Below, one piece after another: positions 60,250 to 64,000 of a stretch of 64,000 bases of DNA (positions are counted from its first letter, which is position 1; each line of letters starts with the position of its first letter). The translations under genes were made by a program, and so were the position numbers. Below the pieces are notes generated by a model, which ran no database searches, was not told the origin of the DNA, and saw only the letters and a program-made list of their open reading frames with translations. This DNA is from Schistosoma haematobium (Eukaryota; Platyhelminthes; Trematoda; Strigeidida; Schistosomatidae): positions 26,705,809 to 26,769,808 of the forward strand of contig NC_067197.1 of the NCBI RefSeq assembly GCF_000699445.3, in the 5' to 3' direction.

Positions 60250-61262
60250 AGAAATAAAGAGAATTCAGCGAAAAAATTCTTTTTGGTGAAAACATTTACT
60301 TAAGCTGTAGATTCGTATTTATAGTTGTATGGTAAATATATATCTATAAAAAGATAGAAAAGATTGCTTCAAAAAGTGATATGAGACTCTAATTATCAAA
60401 TGAGGTTACGTAATTAATCAAGGGTTTAGAGAAGAATATAAGGATGAAAATAATTCACGGGTCAGAATTATGAAAGATAATAGTCCACTTGACAGATATG
60501 AAGAAAAACGAAAAACATAAAGGTCATAATAATAATAACTGAATAATAATCAAGAAAATTTGTTTAAGGATAATAATAACTGATTACAGAACTCTACCCG
60601 GCATGGCTTTTAAAAGAAGAATGCAAAACAATTATTAGTTCAATATAGGGGCATTTAATTATCTATGGATACATCGCTCCGTAGGAGTCTTCTTTTAAAA
60701 TAATCTACATAGTCAAAGGAATCGGATCGAAGGGAGGTTGTATCTAAACGTATGCATTGGCGGAGGCATTGACAATCCATCAACTCAAGACGCAACTCTA
60801 TGTGCAAAAATGATGCGTCCAACCTCTCATCCTCCCTTGACCTTGATTTCCTTTAGTAGTATGTTTCGTGGTTTTATTATTATTTTTTGATTTTTCAAAT
60901 TATTGTTCTGTAATTGTAAACTGTAATCAGTTATTATTATCCTTAAACAAATTTTCTTGATTATTATTCAGTTATTATTATTATGACCTTTATGTTTTTC
61001 GTTTTTCTTCATATCTGTCAAGTGGACAATTATCTTTCATAATTCTCATCCGTAAATTATCTCCATCCTTATATTCTTCTCTAAACCCTTGATTAATTAC
61101 GTAACCTCATTTGATAATTAGAGTCTCATATCACTTTTTGAAGCAATCTTTTCTATCTTTTTATAGATATATATTTACCATACAACTATAAATATGAATC
61201 TACAGCTTGAGTAAATGTTTCCGTCGAAAAGAAAATTTTCCTCTCTGAATTCTCATTATTTT
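60250..61262. repeat. Large inverted repeat (about 340-bp arms, 331-bp spacer)
   Basis: Arms 60250-60589 and 60921-61262 are reverse complements at roughly 90% identity. The spacer holds a further imperfect inverted pair (60715-60742 vs 60812-60848). No open frame, tRNA-like head, ribozyme or target duplication recognised. Could be a foldback transposon or two head-to-head solo elements. Confidence 0.8.
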
Positions 61263-61264
61263 CA

Positions 61265-63095
61265 TTCAGTGACACATTGTGTTATTATAATTATCATTCA
61301 GAAATCTCATCTAATGTTCGCTTCCATATTATTCAATTTGAAGTGGCAGTAAAGTTATGAACATTTATGTTTCTACATTCATTCAAAAAAATTCTATCAG
61401 CATGCTGCTAAATGAAATCATTCATCAGTAAACAGAATCTGTGGAAGGATATTTTGGCTTACTTTAATCATGTAAATGAATAACATATCAGAGATATCAA
61501 CAACTTAAATGATTTCTTGAAATCTATTTAATATAAGAAATACTATTTAATTGGTCAGATTACCTCAATATCTGAAATACACGATCGCGTCATATAAAGA
61601 TGTTACTATTATATTAGGTCTAGTAGATAGGGAGAAAAATTAACAAATACTAAGCCAGGAGATTGATAACCTAACTGTATATTTATGAACCATAAAGTGA
61701 ATTGTTTCGTTCATGTAACATTCGTCTACAGCATATCTTATTGAATCTCTCAAAAGTCACTGTATCAAGTCACGGTGAAAACTGGATATATTGGAAAAAT
61801 GGCATTTTAGGTATCTAACATGTCTATATTAATGACCAAATATTTATTAGTAAAATTAGTCTTCCATTCCATATTGATCAACTTAGAAACAACATTTCTC
61901 ATTGTCACATGAAACCCCGACATTTAAAACAACTTTTGACTGCCTTTTAAATGCCCTGAGCATCCCAACTTTTCAGTCTAAGAGTCATCAGTTCAGACTA
62001 ATATAAACTAAATGTACTTGTTACACGAATCCAGGTTCACCCAAAGCAGGAGGCAGAGAATTAATAATAAGGAGTAAAGGTTAACAAATTGCTTAATGTC
62101 ACGTACTCGCATTGCGATTCGGATAAAAGTGAAGAGGGGTTATATATCGTAGGTAGAATATTTACTTTATAAAGATCACTGAATACAAGTTTCTGTTTGA
62201 CTCAATGCGGACAGCTATAGATACTCATGAGTTGTTGATATTTTACTTTGTTATTAAAATAGTACTACTCTCTACATAGTTTTGTCCGCTTCTTTGATAA
62301 ATATGGCTGCTCATGCTATAAAAATAGGGCTTAGTAGTTGAATTAGACCACAGATCATTGAATTTGTTTTGGTTAGACATCCCAAAGCACTCCTAACTCC
62401 TTAAGTTTCATTTGTTATAACATGATCTGGCCACATTGACTGTTTCGAACTAAAAGAAGGTTACGTTTCTTGCCTTTTTAAAACCATATTTTTCAAAGCT
62501 AGAAGATACACTAATGGGATCTAGCTATCTTTAGGCCATTTGATCAACACGAAATCCATTTAGTTACTTTTATGTTTCAAGTTAACTTATTCTTACTTTT
62601 GGATATTTATGAAAAGAAAAATGTTTTACTGACGTTTTTCATACTTAACCTGTCTTCTATACGACTGACAAATCAAAACGTAAGAAACACTACACAATTC
62701 TACTGTTTAGTTATGTAGTATGTCCTTTAATATTCTTGTCCGTTTACTAGGATATCAAACTGGATTACAATTGTTTATTTCGTAGTAAAAATCTTGTATT
62801 TAATGTTTGATATCAACAACACTTGAATAGTTGTTTCGTCTCCTAAAGCACAAAATAGAACAATTAACGAATAATATGCTTGTCGATAAATGACGTCAAT
62901 GGATGGGAATAAGATTGAAAAACTAATTAACTTTATAAATAATACTACTCTTGGTATTATTCGAAAATGCAAACAGTCTTATAAGTGGATAAGTTTCCTA
63001 GCCACTTGAATGCTACTTCAGCTGAAACGATCGGTTAACTTAATGAATTCAATTACTCATTTTCTGACAGTAGGGACTGAGAGGTCTAGTAGTTG
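61265..63095. other. No feature seen
   Basis: AT-rich between the large inverted repeat and the LINE remnant. 59245-60245 is similar apart from the doubtful frame at 59703. Confidence 0.4.
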
Positions 63096-63099
63096 GAGT

Positions 63100-64000
63100 G
63101 TTTTAATAAGTTGGAAACAGCATCTGCTCACGTTAACTACCGGAAACTCTTTCAACTAATTCGAGTCACTGACAGCAAGAGGTCTGGTGTGAATGGAATA
63201 ATTGATGAGATGACGGAATGCTAATTAATATCATCTACTTACGTCCTGGACTATGGAACAGTTCAACTGGTTTGCTGCCTCGGCAACATTGATCAGACTG
63301 TCCTGTCCTCTATGATTTTCATGGCTGATCCGCCTAACGAGGCGGAAGTCCCCTAAGAACTCCAACTCCTGAAGCGTTACAAATCACGAGACCTAGATGA
63401 CTTACCTCCAGCCATTTATAAAGATGGTGGTGATTTTCTGGCTAAGGAACTGAGTACGTTGTTTACAAAGGTTTAGCAGTTAGTGTTCCAACATCGAGGA
63501 ATGCGTCGATAATTGTCTCTATCTTTAAAAAGGCTTCACGTTGTTTTTGTAACAACTATTGGGAGATAAGTCTACTTCCGAATGCATCCAAACTGTTGGC
63601 TTTCGTCATACTTCGGAGATTGTTCAAAACCCAAGAAAAATTGACTTGTGAGGAGTAGACTGGTTTTCGTTCTGGTCGAGGAAGTATTGACCATGTCTTC
63701 ATCCTCCGCCAAATGTTAGTACACTGTCACACTTAAACAGGTCAACAATCGTAGTATTTCATTCCATTAGGTCCGCCTACGAGTCGTTGAACAGGACTGC
63801 TCACTGTGATTGTCTATTGAAGGAGGATGTGCCTGAGAAGTTTAATAACATCTTGGAAACCCTACATACAAACACCTCAGAAGAGTGAGGGCATACAACC
63901 ACCTCTCTCCATTGTTCCTTTCAAGCAGTGGGGTTAGGCAGGGTTGCCCAATCTCACCATTCCTCTTCAACTTTGCCATCGATGACATTCTGGAAACAGC
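63100..64000 (+). pseudogene. Decayed non-LTR reverse transcriptase, runs off the window
   Basis: Plus-strand blocks, broken by many stops and frameshifts: Y-R-K-L-F-Q-L-I-R near 63138; A-D-P-P-N-E-A-E-V near 63325; L-P-P-A-I-Y-K-D-G-G-D near 63400; T-G-F-R-S-G-R-G-S-I-D-H near 63665 (fingers/palm motif); and R-Q-G-C/L-P-x-S-P-F-L-F-N-F-A-I-D near 63940 (motif B). Non-LTR retrotransposon class; different from the RTE-like copies at 50-52 kb. The catalytic box lies beyond the end of the window. Confidence 0.7.

Noticed and set aside
1..64000. CRISPR arrays, bacterial operons, plasmid or phage origin
   Set aside because: Repeats are dispersed eukaryotic retroelements and microsatellites; there are no spaced identical short repeats and no dense coding.

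Overview
The window looks like AT-rich nuclear DNA of a parasitic flatworm, most probably a blood fluke (Schistosoma). Three things point there: a rhodopsin-type receptor exon on the minus strand ended by a GT splice donor; Penelope-like, RTE-like and LTR retroelement debris of the schistosome type; and tRNA-headed short retroposons carrying hammerhead ribozymes, one of which matches the Sm-alpha family known from schistosomes. I cannot name the species. There is no bacterial-style gene organisation, CRISPR array or functional rRNA/tRNA gene.

The only host gene piece I trust is at 14741-15165 (minus): the first coding exon of a class A GPCR (N-terminus, TM1, most of TM2). The rest of that gene is not recognisable here and probably lies across long introns. 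Weaker exon candidates are at 49204-49360 and 49386-49711 (plus), 37786-38148 (minus) and 59703-59951 (minus). The rest is intergenic or intronic DNA packed with repeats.

Layout. 1-5.7 kb: Penelope (PLE) terminal repeats with inverted ribozymes, LINE scraps, family B retroposons and a family E inverted pair. 5.7-13 kb: mostly featureless AT-rich DNA with (AT)n tracts, a family B copy at 8.8-9.2 kb, an old copy at 11.1 kb and a LINE remnant at 12.3-12.9 kb. 14.7-15.2 kb: GPCR exon. 16-18.3 kb: family B copy and an inverted Sm-alpha-like dimer. 19.5-20.0 kb: solo LTR with a perfect 5-bp target duplication. 21.2-22.2 kb: family C ribozyme element and a PLE GIY-YIG endonuclease gene between inverted ribozymes. 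24-26.4 kb: a second, diverged LTR, an inverted family B pair and a minimal PLE. 26.4-31.2 kb: nearly empty. 31.3-39.2 kb: long PLE-type palindrome, inverted Sm-alpha dimer, a 414-bp LTR-like repeat, a LINE 3' end and a PLE reverse transcriptase. 39.4-48.4 kb: family C, B and A copies and a PLE endonuclease end. 49-52.7 kb: possible exons and three RTE-like LINE copies with TAAG tails. 54.6-59.2 kb: family C multimer, another solo LTR and the second 414-bp repeat. 60.2-61.3 kb: large inverted repeat. 63.1-64 kb: decayed LINE running off the end.

The main biological theme is hammerhead ribozymes. Four unrelated sequence families (A = Sm-alpha-like, B, C, and D = PLE terminal repeats) each carry a type I hammerhead with a minimal stem III whose consensus is self-complementary (ACGCGCGU, ACGGCCGU, ACCCGGGU, AGCU). 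All four recur as head-to-head inverted dimers, and family C also shows a head-to-tail multimer with a 345-bp period. Several copies keep every core nucleotide and look cleavage-competent; others share the same inactivating changes. The non-autonomous families presumably depend on reverse transcriptases such as the PLE and RTE-like ones whose remains lie beside them (inference).
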